DNA from: an uncultured Prevotella sp.
GTDB lineage: Bacteria; Bacteroidota; Bacteroidia; Bacteroidales; Bacteroidaceae
DNA length: 64,000 nt
Assembly (NCBI GenBank): GCA_900314455.1
Contig: OMVI01000014.1
Coordinates: forward strand, 34,924 to 98,923
Reading direction: 5' to 3'
Under the pieces are notes generated by a model. That model was not told the DNA's origin, searched no databases, and was given only the letters and a program-made list of their open reading frames with translations. Position numbers and translations under genes: made by a program. This document shows positions 8,131-16,822 of this stretch, one piece after another (the stretch's first letter is position 1; every line of letters starts with the position of its first letter).

Positions 8131-9055
8131 CTTCCACTTTGAAGGCCAGAAGAGTGTTTACCACGGCAAGGTCCGCGACGTTTACAACATCAATGACGAC
8201 ATCATCGTCATGGTCGCTACTGACAGAATTTCAGCATTCGACGTAGTGCTGCCTGTCGGTATCCCTTACAAAGGTCAAGTGCTGAACCAGATTGCAGCCA
8301 AGTTCCTCGACAAGACTGCCGACATCTGCCCTAACTGGAAGCTTGCAACTCCAGACCCAATGGTAACTGTCGGACTGAAGTGCGAAGGCTTCAAGGTTGA
8401 GATGATTATCCGCTCTATCCTCACCGGTAGTGCATGGCGCGCCTACAAGGACGGTTGCCGCGAGCTCTGCGGTGTTAAGCTGCCTGACGGAATGCGTGAG
8501 AACCAGCGCTTCCCGGAGCCTATCATCACTCCGACGACAAAGGCCGACGAGGGTCACGACCTCAATATCTCGAAGGAAGAGATTATCAAGCAGGGCATTG
8601 TCAGTGCTGAGGACTATGCTGTCATTGAGGACTGGACACGCAAACTCTTTGCCCGCGGTCAGGAAATCGCCGCTAAGCGTGGCCTTATCCTTGTCGATAC
8701 AAAGTACGAGTTCGGTAAGCGCGACGGCAAGCTGTACCTCATCGACGAGATACACACTCCTGACTCAAGCCGCTACTTCTATGCCGACGGCTACGAGGAG
8801 CGCTTTGCAAAGGGCGAGCCGCAGAAGCAGCTGTCGAAGGAATTTGTCCGTCAGTGGCTCATCGAGCAGGGATTCATGAACCAACCGGGACAGAAGATGC
8901 CGGAAATCACCGAAGAGTATGCTGAAAGCGTTAGTGACCGCTACATCGAACTCTATGAGAATATCACCGGTGAGAAGTTCGACAAGACCGCAGAGGAAGG
9001 CGATATCGCCGCACGTATCGAGAAGAACGTGAAGGAATATCTCGCTAATCGATAA
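8108..9055 (+). CDS. purC: Phosphoribosylaminoimidazole-succinocarboxamide synthase (SAICAR synthetase)
   Basis: A 315-residue cytosolic enzyme that joins aspartate to CAIR with ATP in the seventh committed step of purine synthesis. Family features include G-K-V-R-D-V-Y-N near residues 18-25, D-R-I-S-A-F-D-V around 39-46 and the signature [11 protein letters not shown] near 214-224. The length is that of the longer, fungal/Bacteroidota-like PurC rather than the ~240-residue E. coli form. It overlaps the phoH end by 23 bases, so it is co-transcribed with phoH. Confidence 0.96.
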   Translation: MKALTKTDFHFEGQKSVYHGKVRDVYNINDDIIVMVATDRISAFDVVLPVGIPYKGQVLNQIAAKFLDKTADICPNWKLATPDPMVTVGLKCEGFKVEMIIRSILTGSAWRAYKDGCRELCGVKLPDGMRENQRFPEPIITPTTKADEGHDLNISKEEIIKQGIVSAEDYAVIEDWTRKLFARGQEIAAKRGLILVDTKYEFGKRDGKLYLIDEIHTPDSSRYFYADGYEERFAKGEPQKQLSKEFVRQWLIEQGFMNQPGQKMPEITEEYAESVSDRYIELYENITGEKFDKTAEEGDIAARIEKNVKEYLANR

Positions 9056-9064
9056 ATCAATTCG

Positions 9065-9189
9065 GAATTCAAAGTTCAAAGTTCGTCATTGCGACTCAAG
9101 TAGTGGCAAGTTGATTTTCCTATAGTTCAAAAGGACAGTCGGGAAATCAGAGCGAATTTTGGACTTTGAATTATAAATTCTGAATTTAA
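9065..9189. repeat. Imperfect inverted repeat between purC and menG
   Basis: The gap begins with GGAATTCAAAGTTCAAAGTTCG and ends with the approximate reverse complement CGAATTTTGGACTTTGAATT plus AAATTCTGAATTT. The arms are about 24 bases with mismatches and enclose about 80 bases. It could be a degenerate miniature element or a large stem in the transcript; there is no U-run to make it a terminator. Confidence 0.4.
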
Positions 9190-9196
9190 ACAGGTA

Positions 9197-9931
9197 ATGT
9201 ACCAGCAGGAAAAGATAAAGCCATACGGACTAAAGGGTGACAAGGGAAAACTTGTCAGCCAGATGTTTGACAACATTGCACCTAACTATGACAGGCTGAA
9301 CCACCTCATGTCGTTCGACATTGACAAGGGATGGAGACGCAAGGCTGTAGCGCAGTTGGCACCATACAGTCCGAAAAGCATCCTTGACGTGGCTACCGGA
9401 ACGGGGGATTTTGCCATTCTGCTGGCGCAGTCGCTGAAACCCGAAAGCGTCATCGGCGTTGACATCTCGACACGGATGATGAGTATCGGAAAGGAAAAAG
9501 CCGACAAGGCTGGACTTGCGGACGTCATAACGTTCCAAAAGGGCGACTGTATGCAGTTGCCTTTTGAGGCTGGCAGCTTCGATGCTGTTACATCGGCATT
9601 TGGCATTCGCAACTTCCAGGATTTGGACATGGGCTTGTCGGAGATGTGCAGAATACTGAAGAAGGGCGGGCATCTTAGTGTTGTGGAACTCTCTTCGCCT
9701 AAGAGTTTCCCCATGAAGCAGCTCTTCAAGGTTTATTCGCACGTGGTATTGCCTACTTACGGCAAAATTATTTCGCATGACAAGAGTGCCTACGAATATC
9801 TCACAAAGACCATAGAGGCTTTCCCGCAGGGTGAGCAGATGGTCGAAATACTTAAGAAGGCGGGCTTCAGCAAGGCTTCCTTCAAACGCCTTACATACGG
9901 AATATGCACTATGTATTTCGCCGAGAAATAG
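9197..9931 (+). CDS. menG: Demethylmenaquinone methyltransferase (UbiE/MenG family)
   Basis: A 244-residue SAM-dependent methyltransferase that makes the last methylation of menaquinone. The SAM loop D-V-A-T-G-T-G-D is at residues 64-71, the acidic ribose-binding G-V-D-I-S follows near 91-95, and the family signature around A-F-G-I-R-N-F is at about 132-138. Bacteroidales make menaquinone only, hence menG rather than ubiE. It is followed after 28 bases by aroE; sharing a transcript with a shikimate gene fits the chorismate origin of the menaquinone ring. Confidence 0.94.
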   Translation: MYQQEKIKPYGLKGDKGKLVSQMFDNIAPNYDRLNHLMSFDIDKGWRRKAVAQLAPYSPKSILDVATGTGDFAILLAQSLKPESVIGVDISTRMMSIGKEKADKAGLADVITFQKGDCMQLPFEAGSFDAVTSAFGIRNFQDLDMGLSEMCRILKKGGHLSVVELSSPKSFPMKQLFKVYSHVVLPTYGKIISHDKSAYEYLTKTIEAFPQGEQMVEILKKAGFSKASFKRLTYGICTMYFAEK

Positions 9932-9959
9932 GGCAACAACAATTTAATACAATCACATT

Positions 9960-10712
9960 ATGGACAAGTACGGACTTATTGGCAACCCTTTGGGGCATTC
10001 ATTCTCGAAGAGCTACTTCAACGAGAAGTTTGAAAACGAGAATATTGATGCCGAGTACTTAAACTTCGAGATACCCTCTATCGAGAATCTCGTTGAAGTA
10101 ATCGACTCTAACCCTGAACTGAAAGGACTCAACGTGACGATACCTTACAAGGAGAAGGTTATCAGTTATCTCGACTATGTCAGTCCTGAGGCGCGCGCAA
10201 TAGGTGCCGTCAATGTCATACGTGTTACGCATAAAGGCAAGGACGTAGTGCTCCGCGGATACAACAGTGATGTTATTGGGTTTACAAAGAGCATTGAGCC
10301 GCTTCTTGACAAGTCGCATCGGAAGGCGCTCATCCTCGGAACGGGCGGCGCTTCGAAAGCTGTCAACTACGGATTGAAGTCGCTCGGACTCGAAACAGTG
10401 CTTGTTAGCCGCTTCAAACGTCCTAATACAATACAATATGAGGATATCGACGCTGATGTAATAAAGGACTACAACGTCATCGTAAACTGTACTCCGGTGG
10501 GCATGTATCCGAATGTCGACAACTGTCCGAAGCTTCCTTATGACGCAATGGATACCCACACAATTCTCTACGACCTCATTTACAACCCCGACGAGACGCT
10601 TTTCATGCACAAAGGAGCTGAAAAGGGCGCTACCGTCAAGAACGGACTGGAAATGCTTTTGCTGCAAGCTTTCGCCAGTTGGGAGTTCTGGAACGGCAAA
10701 GAACAAAAGTAA
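9960..10712 (+). CDS. aroE: Shikimate dehydrogenase
   Basis: A 250-residue NADP-dependent enzyme reducing 3-dehydroshikimate in aromatic amino acid synthesis. The shikimate-binding S-F-S-K-S near residues 14-18, catalytic lysine K64 in N-V-T-I-P-Y-K, catalytic aspartate D104 in Y-N-S-D, and the nucleotide loop G-T-G-G-A-S at 127-132 are all present. It lies between menG (28 bases) and purM (27 bases). Confidence 0.95.
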   Translation: MDKYGLIGNPLGHSFSKSYFNEKFENENIDAEYLNFEIPSIENLVEVIDSNPELKGLNVTIPYKEKVISYLDYVSPEARAIGAVNVIRVTHKGKDVVLRGYNSDVIGFTKSIEPLLDKSHRKALILGTGGASKAVNYGLKSLGLETVLVSRFKRPNTIQYEDIDADVIKDYNVIVNCTPVGMYPNVDNCPKLPYDAMDTHTILYDLIYNPDETLFMHKGAEKGATVKNGLEMLLLQAFASWEFWNGKEQK

Positions 10713-10739
10713 ATAAGAAAAGAAAACATACTTCATATA

Positions 10740-11903
10740 ATGAACAACAGATACATGATGCGTGGCGTAAGTGCCGCGAAAGAAGACGTACACAACGCAA
10801 TAAAGAACATTGACAAGGGTATTTTCCCGCATGCTTTCTGCAAGATTATCCCTGATATCTTAGGCGGTGACCCTGAATATTGCAACATTATGCATGCCGA
10901 CGGTGCCGGAACGAAGTCGAGTCTTGCATACATGTACTGGAAAGAGACGGGTGACTTGAGTGTTTGGAAGGGCATTGCGCAGGACGCCGTCGTAATGAAC
11001 ACCGACGACTTGCTTTGCGTTGGTGCCGTTGATAATATTCTTGTCAGCTCTACTATAGGACGAAACAAGATGCTGGTGCCGGGCGATGTCATATCTGCAA
11101 TTATCAATGGAACTGACGAATTGCTTGCTGAGCTGCGCGGAATGGGCATCGGCATTTGGCCTACGGGTGGCGAAACAGCTGATGTCGGTGATTTGGTACG
11201 CACCATAATCGTTGACTCCACTGTCACCTGCCGTATGAAACGGGCTGACGTTATCGACAATGCCAACATCCGTCCGGGTGATGTCATAGTCGGATTGTCG
11301 TCAACCGGCCAGGCTACATACGAGCATCGTTACAATGGCGGTATGGGTTCAAACGGCCTGACAAGTGCCCGCCATGATGTATTTGCTAAGTATCTGGCTG
11401 AGAAATTCCCTGAGAGCTACGACCACAAGGTGCCTGAGGAACTTGTCTACAGTGGTGACAAGCACCTCACGGACAAAATAGAAGGAGTGCCGGTGGATGC
11501 AGGTCAGCTCGTCCTCTCTCCTACCCGCACTTATGCTCCGGTAATTAAGAAGTTGCTCGACGAGATGCATGACGATATTCACGGTATGGTTCACTGCACG
11601 GGTGGAGCACAGACGAAGGTTCTGAACTTCGTTGCCGACAACTGTAAGGTTGTCAAGGACAATATGTTCCCTGTTCCCCCACTCTTCAAACTTATTCACG
11701 ACGAGAGCGGAACGGACTGGAAGGAGATGTACCAAGTCTTCAATATGGGTCACAGAATGGAGATTTACGTCTCTCCAGAGAATGCCGACAAGGTCATAGC
11801 TGTCAGCAATAGCTTCAACATCGATGCTCAGGTCATTGGTCATATAGAGGAAGGCAAGCGCAGCCTGACCATCAAGAGCGAGTTCGGAGAGTTCAATTAC
11901 TAA
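10740..11903 (+). CDS. purM: Phosphoribosylformylglycinamidine cyclo-ligase (AIR synthetase)
   Basis: A 387-residue member of the PurM/ThiL/SelD fold that closes FGAM to AIR with ATP in purine synthesis. Visible features: H-A-D-G-A-G-T-K-S around 57-65 (ATP/Mg site), M-N-T-D-D-L near 87-92, W-P-T-G-G-E-T-A around 139-146, and the late N-M-G-H-R-M-E. It is ~40 residues longer than the E. coli enzyme and diverges from it in the C-terminal domain; this long form is usual in Bacteroidota. The third gene of a menG-aroE-purM run. Confidence 0.9.
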   Translation: MNNRYMMRGVSAAKEDVHNAIKNIDKGIFPHAFCKIIPDILGGDPEYCNIMHADGAGTKSSLAYMYWKETGDLSVWKGIAQDAVVMNTDDLLCVGAVDNILVSSTIGRNKMLVPGDVISAIINGTDELLAELRGMGIGIWPTGGETADVGDLVRTIIVDSTVTCRMKRADVIDNANIRPGDVIVGLSSTGQATYEHRYNGGMGSNGLTSARHDVFAKYLAEKFPESYDHKVPEELVYSGDKHLTDKIEGVPVDAGQLVLSPTRTYAPVIKKLLDEMHDDIHGMVHCTGGAQTKVLNFVADNCKVVKDNMFPVPPLFKLIHDESGTDWKEMYQVFNMGHRMEIYVSPENADKVIAVSNSFNIDAQVIGHIEEGKRSLTIKSEFGEFNY

Positions 11904-11913
11904 AACGACAAAG

Positions 11914-12120
11914 ACTCCCAAAGCCCCTCCGAATGGAGGGGATGTTTTAAAATCAGTGATAAACTATTGGAGAATAAGGCTTTATTAGCAACTTTGAATT
12001 ATAATAAATATATCTGAAAAATATAAACCGAACCAGGCTGTCTTTAAGATTGTAATAGACAAAAGAATACTTTAAGAAAGTAATTAGACATCCCCTCCAT
12101 TCGGAGGGGCTTGGGGAGGC
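11914..12120. repeat. Paired-hairpin element A (purM-prfA gap)
   Basis: Each end is itself a hairpin: the left arm has CCCCTCC-GAAT-GGAGGGG followed by ATGTTT, the right arm carries the mirror image ACATCCCCTCCATTCGGAGG and GGCTTGGGGAGG. The ends are reverse complements of each other, so the 207-bp unit has long terminal inverted repeats around an AT-rich core. Same architecture as elements B-E. No open reading frame inside. It resembles paired REP sequences or a non-autonomous miniature element. Confidence 0.85.
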
Positions 12121-12131
12121 CAAAATAATTT

Positions 12132-13238
12132 ATGGCAAATAACATACTAGAAAAGCTTGACGGACTGGAGGCTAGGTTCCAAGAGGTGGGCACGTTGATT
12201 ACAGACCCATCGGTGATTGCCGACCAACAGCGTTACGTCAAGTTGACAAAGGAATACAAAGAACTGGAAGATATCATGGCGGCACGCAAGAAATACGTTG
12301 CCTGTCTTGATGCTATAAAAGAAGCAAAGGATATTCTCGCCAACGAGAAAGATGCCGACATGAAGGAGCTGGCACGTGAAGAGCTGGCTGAAAACGAGGC
12401 TTTGCAGCCTAAGTTGGAGGAGGAAATAAAGATTGCTCTTGTACCGAAAGACCCAGAGGATGCAAAGAACGTACAGATGGAGATACGCGCCGGAACCGGT
12501 GGCGATGAGGCTGCGCTCTTTGCCGGAGACCTTTTCAACATGTACAAGCGTTACTGCGAGAAGAAAGGTTGGAAGCTTTCAGTCACTGATGTCAGCGAAG
12601 GAGCAGTCGGCGGATACAAGGAAATCGACTTCGCCGTTGAGGGAACAAACGTGTACGGAACTCTTAAGTATGAGTCAGGAGTACATCGTGTGCAGCGAGT
12701 TCCAGCCACTGAGACGCAAGGACGTATGCATACGTCTGCCGCAACAGTTGCAGTGCTGCCGGAAGCAGAGAAGTTTGAGGTGCACATCAACGAAGGAGAC
12801 ATCAAGTGGGATACGTTCCGTAGCTCCGGTGCTGGAGGTCAGAACGTCAATAAGGTCAGCTCCGGTGTCCGACTCCGCTATCCGTGGAAGAACCCGGAGA
12901 CAGGAGAAGTGGAGGAAATCCTTATCGAATGTACTGAGACTCGTGACCAGCCAAAGAACAAGGAGCGTGCTCTGAGCCGTCTCTATACATATATATATGA
13001 CCACGAACATCAGAAATACGTCGACGATATATCCAACCGCCGCCGCTCGCTGGTGTCTACCGGAGACCGCAGCGCAAAGATTCGCACGTACAATTTCCCA
13101 CAGGGACGCGTCACAGACCACCGTATCGGCTACACGACGCATGACCTTCAGGGATTTCTCGGTGGTGACATACAGGACATGATCGATGCTTTGACAGTGG
13201 CAGAAAATGCCGAGAAGCTTAAGGAATCAGAACTATAG
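12132..13238 (+). CDS. prfA: Peptide chain release factor 1
   Basis: A 368-residue class-I release factor that reads UAA/UAG and triggers peptide release on the ribosome. The codon-reading tripeptide P-A-T is in R-V-P-A-T-E near residue 195, which separates RF1 from RF2, and the catalytic G-G-Q lies in G-A-G-G-Q-N-V-N-K near residue 236. The N-terminal ~100 residues are the usual helical domain. The ATG lies 12 bases after repeat element A, so its promoter may be in or before that element. Confidence 0.96.
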   Translation: MANNILEKLDGLEARFQEVGTLITDPSVIADQQRYVKLTKEYKELEDIMAARKKYVACLDAIKEAKDILANEKDADMKELAREELAENEALQPKLEEEIKIALVPKDPEDAKNVQMEIRAGTGGDEAALFAGDLFNMYKRYCEKKGWKLSVTDVSEGAVGGYKEIDFAVEGTNVYGTLKYESGVHRVQRVPATETQGRMHTSAATVAVLPEAEKFEVHINEGDIKWDTFRSSGAGGQNVNKVSSGVRLRYPWKNPETGEVEEILIECTETRDQPKNKERALSRLYTYIYDHEHQKYVDDISNRRRSLVSTGDRSAKIRTYNFPQGRVTDHRIGYTTHDLQGFLGGDIQDMIDALTVAENAEKLKESEL

Positions 13239-13246
13239 GGGGAGCC

Positions 13247-13418
13247 GCCCCAGGCCCCTCCGAATGGAGGGGATGTTTAAATTCAGTGTTAAACATTTGA
13301 GTTAGAGGCAGTAAATATATAATATTGGATTAATATCACAAACTTTTTATGACCCTTCCAAGTAAAACTTTATGTAGGTAACTAAACATTCCCTCCATTC
13401 GGAGGGGCTTGGGGAGGC
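13247..13418. repeat. Paired-hairpin element B (prfA-pyrF gap)
   Basis: A 172-bp unit with the same two hairpin ends as element A: CCCCTCC-GAAT-GGAGGGG-ATGTTT on the left and its mirror image ending GGCTTGGGGAGG on the right. The bases just inside the left arm (TCAGTGTTAAAC) resemble those of element A (TCAGTGATAAAC), so A and B are close relatives. It begins nine bases after the prfA stop codon and ends ten bases before the pyrF ATG. Confidence 0.85.
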
Positions 13419-13428
13419 TTCAATCATT

Positions 13429-14253
13429 ATGAACCGCAAAGAATTAGTTAATCAGATATTTTCGAAGAAGTCGTTCCTTTGTGTCGGACTTGATACCGAT
13501 ATAAAGAAGATTCCTGAGCTCCTGCTTAAGGAAAACGACCCTGTGTTTACTTTCAACAAGGCTATTATCGATGCCACAGCACCATATTGCGTTGCCTATA
13601 AACCAAATTTGGCATTTTACGAGAGCCTCGGCGTTAAGGGTATAGCTGACTTCGAGCGCACGGTGAAGTATCTAAAGGAGAACTATCCAAACCACTTTAT
13701 TATCGCCGACGCTAAGCGCGGCGACATCGGTAACACATCGGCGATGTACGCCCGTACCTTCTTTGAGGAGTACGACATCGACGCTCTGACTGTAGCACCA
13801 TACATGGGAGAAGACAGCGTGACTCCTTTCCTCGGCTATGAAGGCAAGTGGGTGATACTGTTAGCTCTCACCAGCAACAAGGGAAGTCATGATTTCCAAC
13901 TCACAGAGGATAAAGATGGCGAGCGATTGTTCGAGAAAGTCATCCGCAAAAGCCAGCAATGGGGCAACAGCGAGAACATGATGTACGTCGTAGGAGCCAC
14001 CCAAGGCAAGATGTTTGAAGACATACGGCGCGTCGCTCCTAACCATTTCCTTCTCGTTCCGGGCGTCGGAGCACAGGGAGGGAGCCTCCAGGAGGTTTGC
14101 AAATATGGCATTACGAAAGACTGCGGACTGCTCGTAAACTCATCCCGCGGCATCATCTATGCTTCAAACGGTGAGGATTTTGCTCAAGCATCGGCAGAGA
14201 AGGCAAAGGCATTGCAGCAGCAAATGGAAGTTGAACTTGCTAAAATCAAGTAG
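13429..14253 (+). CDS. pyrF: Orotidine 5'-phosphate decarboxylase (type 2)
   Basis: A 274-residue TIM-barrel enzyme making UMP from OMP, the last step of de novo pyrimidine synthesis. The catalytic lysine/aspartate set is in [10 protein letters not shown] near residues 99-108. The length and the early C-V-G-L-D-T-D motif belong to the longer type-2 PyrF group. It stands alone between repeat element B and the HD hydrolase. Confidence 0.94.
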   Translation: MNRKELVNQIFSKKSFLCVGLDTDIKKIPELLLKENDPVFTFNKAIIDATAPYCVAYKPNLAFYESLGVKGIADFERTVKYLKENYPNHFIIADAKRGDIGNTSAMYARTFFEEYDIDALTVAPYMGEDSVTPFLGYEGKWVILLALTSNKGSHDFQLTEDKDGERLFEKVIRKSQQWGNSENMMYVVGATQGKMFEDIRRVAPNHFLLVPGVGAQGGSLQEVCKYGITKDCGLLVNSSRGIIYASNGEDFAQASAEKAKALQQQMEVELAKIK

Positions 14254-14283
14254 TTATAAGGCTCAATTACATCGAAACAAACG

Positions 14284-14327
14284 CCTTATTATCCGTGTAT
14301 CGGCACCGTTTTACTCGGCTAATAAGG
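14284..14327. repeat. Inverted repeat between pyrF and the HD hydrolase
   Basis: CCTTATTA (14284-14291) pairs with TAATAAGG (14320-14327), extended inward by CCG/CGG. A 20-base loop and no U-run make a terminator unlikely; it may be an operator or a structured 5' leader of the HD gene. Confidence 0.45.
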
Positions 14328-14376
14328 TCTGAACACTAGCCTTAAATAGCGTCTAAACAGCATAACAACATATATA

Positions 14377-15600
14377 TTGAACGACAGCAAGATTATAAAC
14401 GACCCAGTATTCGGTTTCATCAAGATTCCGAGAGGACTCCTGTTGAGCATTGTCCAGCACCCATTGATGCAGCGTCTCACACGTATCAAGCAACTGGGAA
14501 TGGCGAATGTGGTCTATCCGGGTGCCCAACACACTCGCTTCCTCCACTCCATCGGTGCCTTTCACCTCATGAGTGAGGCTATACTGTCGCTTGAGCAGAA
14601 GGGCGTTTTCATCTTCGACAGCGAAGCAGAAGCCGTCGAAGCCGCCATCCTTATGCACGACATCGGGCACGCTCCCTTCTCTCATGTACTCGAGGACACA
14701 CTTATCCACGGTATCAGCCATGAGGAAATATCTCTCATGATGATGCAGAGGATAAACGAGGACTTACGTGGTGAGCTCAATTTGGCCATCAAAATCTTCA
14801 AGGACGAGTATCCGAAGAAATTCCTCCATCAACTTATTTCGAGCCAACTTGACGTCGACAGACTCGACTATCTTCGTCGCGACAGTTTCTTTACGGGCGT
14901 TACGGAGGGCAATATAGGCTCAGCGCGCATCATAAAGATGCTCAATGTCGTTGACGACTCATTGGTCGTAGAGTCTAAAGCAATATATTCCATTGAAAAT
15001 TATCTTACATCCCGTAGGCTGATGTATTGGTCGGTGTATCTCCATAAGACCGTTGTCGCCTACGAGAAGACCCTCATCAACACGTTACGCCGCGCCGAAT
15101 ACCTTGCCAAACAGGGTTGGGACATATTCGCATCGCCTGCTCTTCGGTATTTCCTTTACAACGACATAGATGCCAAATGGTTCGAAGAGCATCCCGAAAC
15201 GCTCGATATGTACAGTCAACTCGACGACAGCGACATCTGGTCGGCACTGAAAGTATGGGCTCATTCCGACGATAAGATACTCTCAATGCTTGCCGACGAC
15301 ATGGTGAACCGCCACATTTTCAAGGTCGAAGTTCATGATGAGCCCATTAGTAAGGAAGAAGAAGAGACGCTGCGGAGCACCATTGCCGAGAAAGCGGACA
15401 TCAGTTACGACGATGCCGACTATCTCATAAGTGTCAATACGGTGCAAAAAGACATGTACGATGTCAACGATGACCACATATCGATACTCTATAAGGATGG
15501 CACAATAAAAGACATCGCTGACGCTTCGGAACTCCTTAATGTCGACCTTCTATCCAAGAAAATCAGGAAATATTACCTATGTTATCAACGTTTGCAATAA
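14377..15600 (+). CDS. HD-domain phosphohydrolase (dNTPase-like)
   Basis: A 407-residue HD-superfamily metal-dependent phosphohydrolase. The motif set is clear: H-T-R-F-L-H-S (about 50-56), M-H-D-I-G-H-A-P-F-S-H (about 93-103) and D-V-D-R-L-D-Y (about 164-170), as in SAMHD1/dGTPase-like proteins. The C-terminal ~150 residues hold a helical domain. Deoxynucleotide triphosphate hydrolysis is the usual assignment; the substrate cannot be read from sequence. The start is a TTG; the family's typical N-terminus (M-N-D-S-K-I-I-N-D-P-V-F-G) begins exactly there. Confidence 0.88.
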   Translation: MNDSKIINDPVFGFIKIPRGLLLSIVQHPLMQRLTRIKQLGMANVVYPGAQHTRFLHSIGAFHLMSEAILSLEQKGVFIFDSEAEAVEAAILMHDIGHAPFSHVLEDTLIHGISHEEISLMMMQRINEDLRGELNLAIKIFKDEYPKKFLHQLISSQLDVDRLDYLRRDSFFTGVTEGNIGSARIIKMLNVVDDSLVVESKAIYSIENYLTSRRLMYWSVYLHKTVVAYEKTLINTLRRAEYLAKQGWDIFASPALRYFLYNDIDAKWFEEHPETLDMYSQLDDSDIWSALKVWAHSDDKILSMLADDMVNRHIFKVEVHDEPISKEEEETLRSTIAEKADISYDDADYLISVNTVQKDMYDVNDDHISILYKDGTIKDIADASELLNVDLLSKKIRKYYLCYQRLQ

Positions 15601-15639
15601 AAAAAGTCAGCGTTGACAACATTTCTGCTAAAAAATTGT

Positions 15640-15647
15640 TATCTTTG
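15640..15647 (+). promoter_or_regulatory. -7 box for the lpxD lipid A cluster
   Basis: TATCTTTG, an exact TAnnTTTG match, 25 bases before the lpxD ATG. TTGAC occurs upstream at 15613 but with a 24-25 base spacer, so the -33 element is uncertain. Its position also argues against starting lpxD any further upstream. Confidence 0.6.
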
Positions 15648-15672
15648 CACAAATTATTCAGATAAAGCAATT

Positions 15673-16710
15673 ATGGAATTTACTGCAAAGCAAATAGCCC
15701 AGTTCATACAAGGCAGAGTCGAAGGGGACGAGAACGCCACCATCAACACATTCGCCAAGATTGAAGAAGGCAAGCCGGGAGCGATTTCGTTCCTAGCAAA
15801 TCCTAAATACACTCACTATCTTTATAACACGGAATCGACAATTGTACTCCTCGACGAGAGCATAACTTTGGAGAAGCCGGCTAAGCCTACGCTTATCAGA
15901 GTAAAGAATGCGCGCGACTGTGTGGCACGTCTTCTGCAACTTTACGAGAGCATGAAGCCAAAGAAGCAAGGCATCGACTCGCTCGCTTTCATATCTCCTA
16001 AGGCAAAGATAGGCAAAAATATCTACGTCGGAGCATTCGCATACATCGGCGACGGTGCCGTCATCGGCGACGGATGCCAGATATATCCGCACGCAACCGT
16101 TATGGACAACGTCACAATCGGAGCAGGTTCTATCATCTATCCGAACGTCAGCATCTATCACGATTGCAAGCTTGGCAACAACGTAACGATACATAGTGGC
16201 AGCGTCATCGGTGCCGACGGCTTCGGTTTCGCTCCCAACGAACAGACCGGTCAGTACGATAAGATACCGCAGATTGGCATTGTCACCATCGAGGATAATG
16301 TAGAAATAGGCGCGAACACATGTGTAGACCGCTCTACGATGGGTAGCACCTACGTTCGCAAGGGAGTCAAACTCGACAACCTTGTACAAATAGCACACAA
16401 CACGGACATAGGTGAGAACACCGTAATGAGCGCCCAAGTCGGCATTGCCGGCTCTACAAAGGTTGGTCAGTGGTGCATGTTCGGTGGTCAGGTCGGCATC
16501 GCCGGTCACATCACCATCGGCAACAAGGTATTCCTCGGAGCACAAAGTGGAGTTCCAGGAAGCCTCAAGGACAACCAGACGCTTATCGGTACACCTCCAA
16601 TGGAGCCGCGTCCATACTTCAAATCACAGGCTATCTTCCGCAAATTGCCTGAGCTTTACAAGCAGATAAACGAGCTGCAAAAGGAAGTTGAGAAACTTAA
16701 GAAGCAATAA
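15673..16710 (+). CDS. lpxD: UDP-3-O-(3-hydroxyacyl)glucosamine N-acyltransferase
   Basis: A 345-residue cytosolic hexapeptide-repeat acyltransferase adding the second acyl chain in lipid A synthesis. Residues 1-100 form the uridine-binding domain ([11 protein letters not shown] at the start; F-L-A-N-P-K-Y near 42-48), then left-handed beta-helix repeats such as I-G-K-N-I-Y-V-G-A and I-G-D-G-A-V follow, with the catalytic histidine expected in Q-I-A-H-N-T-D-I near residue 246. A reading frame continues 20 codons upstream but crosses the -7 box, so I start at 15673. First gene of lpxD-lpxC/fabZ-lpxA. Confidence 0.95.
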   Translation: MEFTAKQIAQFIQGRVEGDENATINTFAKIEEGKPGAISFLANPKYTHYLYNTESTIVLLDESITLEKPAKPTLIRVKNARDCVARLLQLYESMKPKKQGIDSLAFISPKAKIGKNIYVGAFAYIGDGAVIGDGCQIYPHATVMDNVTIGAGSIIYPNVSIYHDCKLGNNVTIHSGSVIGADGFGFAPNEQTGQYDKIPQIGIVTIEDNVEIGANTCVDRSTMGSTYVRKGVKLDNLVQIAHNTDIGENTVMSAQVGIAGSTKVGQWCMFGGQVGIAGHITIGNKVFLGAQSGVPGSLKDNQTLIGTPPMEPRPYFKSQAIFRKLPELYKQINELQKEVEKLKKQ

Positions 16711-16822
16711 TTATCGACTAATTCACATACAATTAAAACAACACCGCCTTCCCATTTTCACACAATCGGAGATAAACCATTAAGAATCTTCAACAGCAAA
16801 GGAGGCATTCAACAATACAGCA

